From Lacinutrix sp. MedPE-SW (GTDB lineage Bacteria; Bacteroidota; Bacteroidia; Flavobacteriales; Flavobacteriaceae): 64,000 bases of DNA. Each line of letters begins with the position of its first letter. Position 1 is the first letter of the stretch. The notes beneath the pieces are model-generated. The model saw only the letters and a program-made list of their open reading frames with translations. It searched no databases and was not told where the DNA came from. This document shows positions 62,856 through 64,000 of this stretch, piece by piece. Position numbers and translations under genes: made by a program. The DNA lies in contig NZ_MPCX01000005.1 in assembly GCF_001874145.1 (NCBI RefSeq), positions 153,784-217,783 of the forward strand, in the 5' to 3' direction.

Positions 62856-64000
62856 TGAAAAGGATCCTACTAAGTACATTATTTTTTATTTTCTCGTTTA
62901 TTTCTTTCGCTCAACAACCTAATGACTGTGCTAATGCTCTTACAGTTTGTGGAGATTCAGATGTTGTTTTAGATGTTAACGGACCTGGAAACAATAGTAA
63001 CGAATTTCCTAATTCTTGCCAGAGTAATGAAAACAATAGCTTATGGCTAGAAGTAACTGTAACAACAACAGGAACTTTAGCTTTTACATTAACACCTAAT
63101 AGTACTAATATTACTGAGGACTACGATTTCTTTATTTTTGGGCCAAATACTACTTGTGGTAATTTAGGACCAACGATTAGATGCTCAACAACAAATCCAC
63201 AATCATCTGGTCAAGCAAATAATTTAACAGGGTTAAGTACTTCTGAAACTGACAACTTTGAAGGTCCTGGTGCTGCTGGAAATAGTTTTGTTAGTGCTAT
63301 AAATGCTAATGCAGGAGATACCTATTTTATTGTTATAGATAGACCTATTGGTAATAGTCCTTTTAGTTTAACTTGGACTGGTACCGCGCAATTTGCTGAT
63401 GCTCCTATTAGCCAAACTCCTCCTTTTGGAAATGGCTTAGATTTAACCGAATGTGATTCGGTAGCACCATTTAATGATGGTCAAACCCTTTTTAATTTAG
63501 AGGAAAACACGCCTTTAATTATAGGTTCTCAATCTAATGTTGCTGTTGCTTATTATGAATCTGAAAGTAACGCTACTATTGCTTCAAGTCCATTAACTAG
63601 CCCATATACTAGCAACAATAACGGACAAACTATTTATGCTACAATTACTAACACATCAACAGGTTGTTTTTCAATAGTTGATTTCCAATTACTTATAAAT
63701 AACAATTCAACTACTGGTTCACCTTCAAACCTAGAACTTTGCGACGATTCATCAAACGATGGCGTAGAAATATTCGATTTAACAACCGAGGAAGCAGTTA
63801 TTTTAAACGGTCAAGATCCGGCCAATTACACGGTAAGTTATTACGAGCAGCCAGGCGATGTTGCAACAAGTACCAATGCAATAACAACACCAGAAGCTTA
63901 CCCAAATATGTCAAGTCCACAAACCATATATGTTCGTGTAGACGATAACTCTAATCCAACATGTTTTGGGGAAACAAGTTTTACCATTACGGTTAATCCA
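62856..64000 (+). CDS. Large secreted protein, 3'-truncated by the window edge
   Basis: The frame is open from ATG 62856 to the end of the window (381 complete codons), so the C-terminus is not seen. It starts with a signal peptide (MKRILLSTLFFIFSFISFAQ). An N-terminal domain follows (about 21-185) with NDCANALTVCGDSDVVLDVN and LWLEVTVTTTGTLAFTLTP, a bacterial surface beta-sandwich style. From about residue 200 it continues with modules like those of the preceding gene: LTECDSVAPFNDGQTLFNLE, then LELCDDSSNDGVEIFDLTTE, each leading to a QTIYVRV/QTIYATI strand. A type IX sorting domain is likely beyond the edge; this is inference from the neighbour. Confidence 0.85.

Noticed and set aside
63739..63948. 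69-codon Arg/Asn-rich frame near the window end
   Set aside because: It overlaps, in another frame, the open coding sequence that starts at 62856 and runs off the window; Arg-rich composition is an artefact of the real frame.

Overview
This is 64 kb of AT-rich chromosomal DNA from a member of the Bacteroidota, almost certainly the family Flavobacteriaceae (genus not determinable from sequence alone). The evidence is: an outer-membrane TonB receptor with an N-terminal carboxypeptidase-like domain; two secreted proteins of which the complete one ends in a type IX secretion (type B) sorting domain; many intergenic matches to the Bacteroidota promoter element TAnnTTTG; and clade-typical families (DUF5606, DUF349, OstA-like, DUF885). 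There are 52 substantial protein genes, two of them cut by the window edges. I see no rRNA, tRNA, CRISPR array, insertion sequence, prophage or integrase: this is mostly core genome.

Layout. 1-8.6 kb: a 5'-truncated TonB receptor, a solitary fabH, htpG, a YitT-family membrane protein and an unknown 353-residue protein; the gaps between them hold a candidate small RNA and two tiny ORF-plus-terminator units. 8.6-18.6 kb: central carbon metabolism, with pyruvate carboxylase, then a RamB/ScfR-like regulator divergent from the glyoxylate-shunt pair aceB-aceA, whose shared promoter holds a regular array of GCGAA boxes. 18.6-26.3 kb: small membrane proteins, a FUSC-family protein, a DEAD-box helicase, a DUF885 lipoprotein and a secreted protein. 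26.3-33.6 kb: a housekeeping block of relA/spoT, a Fur-family regulator, purA, an OstA-like protein and a class III aminotransferase. 33.7-40.2 kb: a TPR protein, two tandem DUF368 membrane proteins (a family recently linked to recycling of the lipid carrier undecaprenyl phosphate), aroE and a DUF349 protein. 40.4-43.9 kb: mazG, DUF5606, def and ruvX on the minus strand, divergent from dapD, whose mRNA leader contains an unusual GC-rich structured element. 43.9-52.3 kb: nine glycan genes in alternating orientation (GT9, GT2-type, GT4-type, a Kdo-kinase-like protein and a polysaccharide pyruvyl transferase), probably making lipopolysaccharide core or another surface glycan. 52.3-59.3 kb: tsaC/sua5, a CCA-adding enzyme, unknown proteins, heme A synthase and an ABC-2 exporter. 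59.4-64 kb: two tandem large secreted proteins that share a repeated module of about 95 residues.

Links. Pyruvate carboxylase and the glyoxylate shunt both refill the TCA cycle with C4 acids, so 8.6-18.6 kb suggests growth on acetate, fatty acids or other C2 substrates under a dedicated regulator. The DUF368 pair and the glycan cluster both concern envelope polymers, although they are not in one operon. Candidate TAnnTTTG promoters lie very close to several start codons, implying short leaders.

The items most worth a second look are the 17-bp-periodic GCGAA array (15.13-15.18 kb), the tandem micro-ORF/terminator units upstream of the YitT gene (7.10-7.41 kb), the GC-rich element in the dapD leader (42.94-43.01 kb), the candidate small RNA at 2.62-2.71 kb, and the tandem DUF368 genes.
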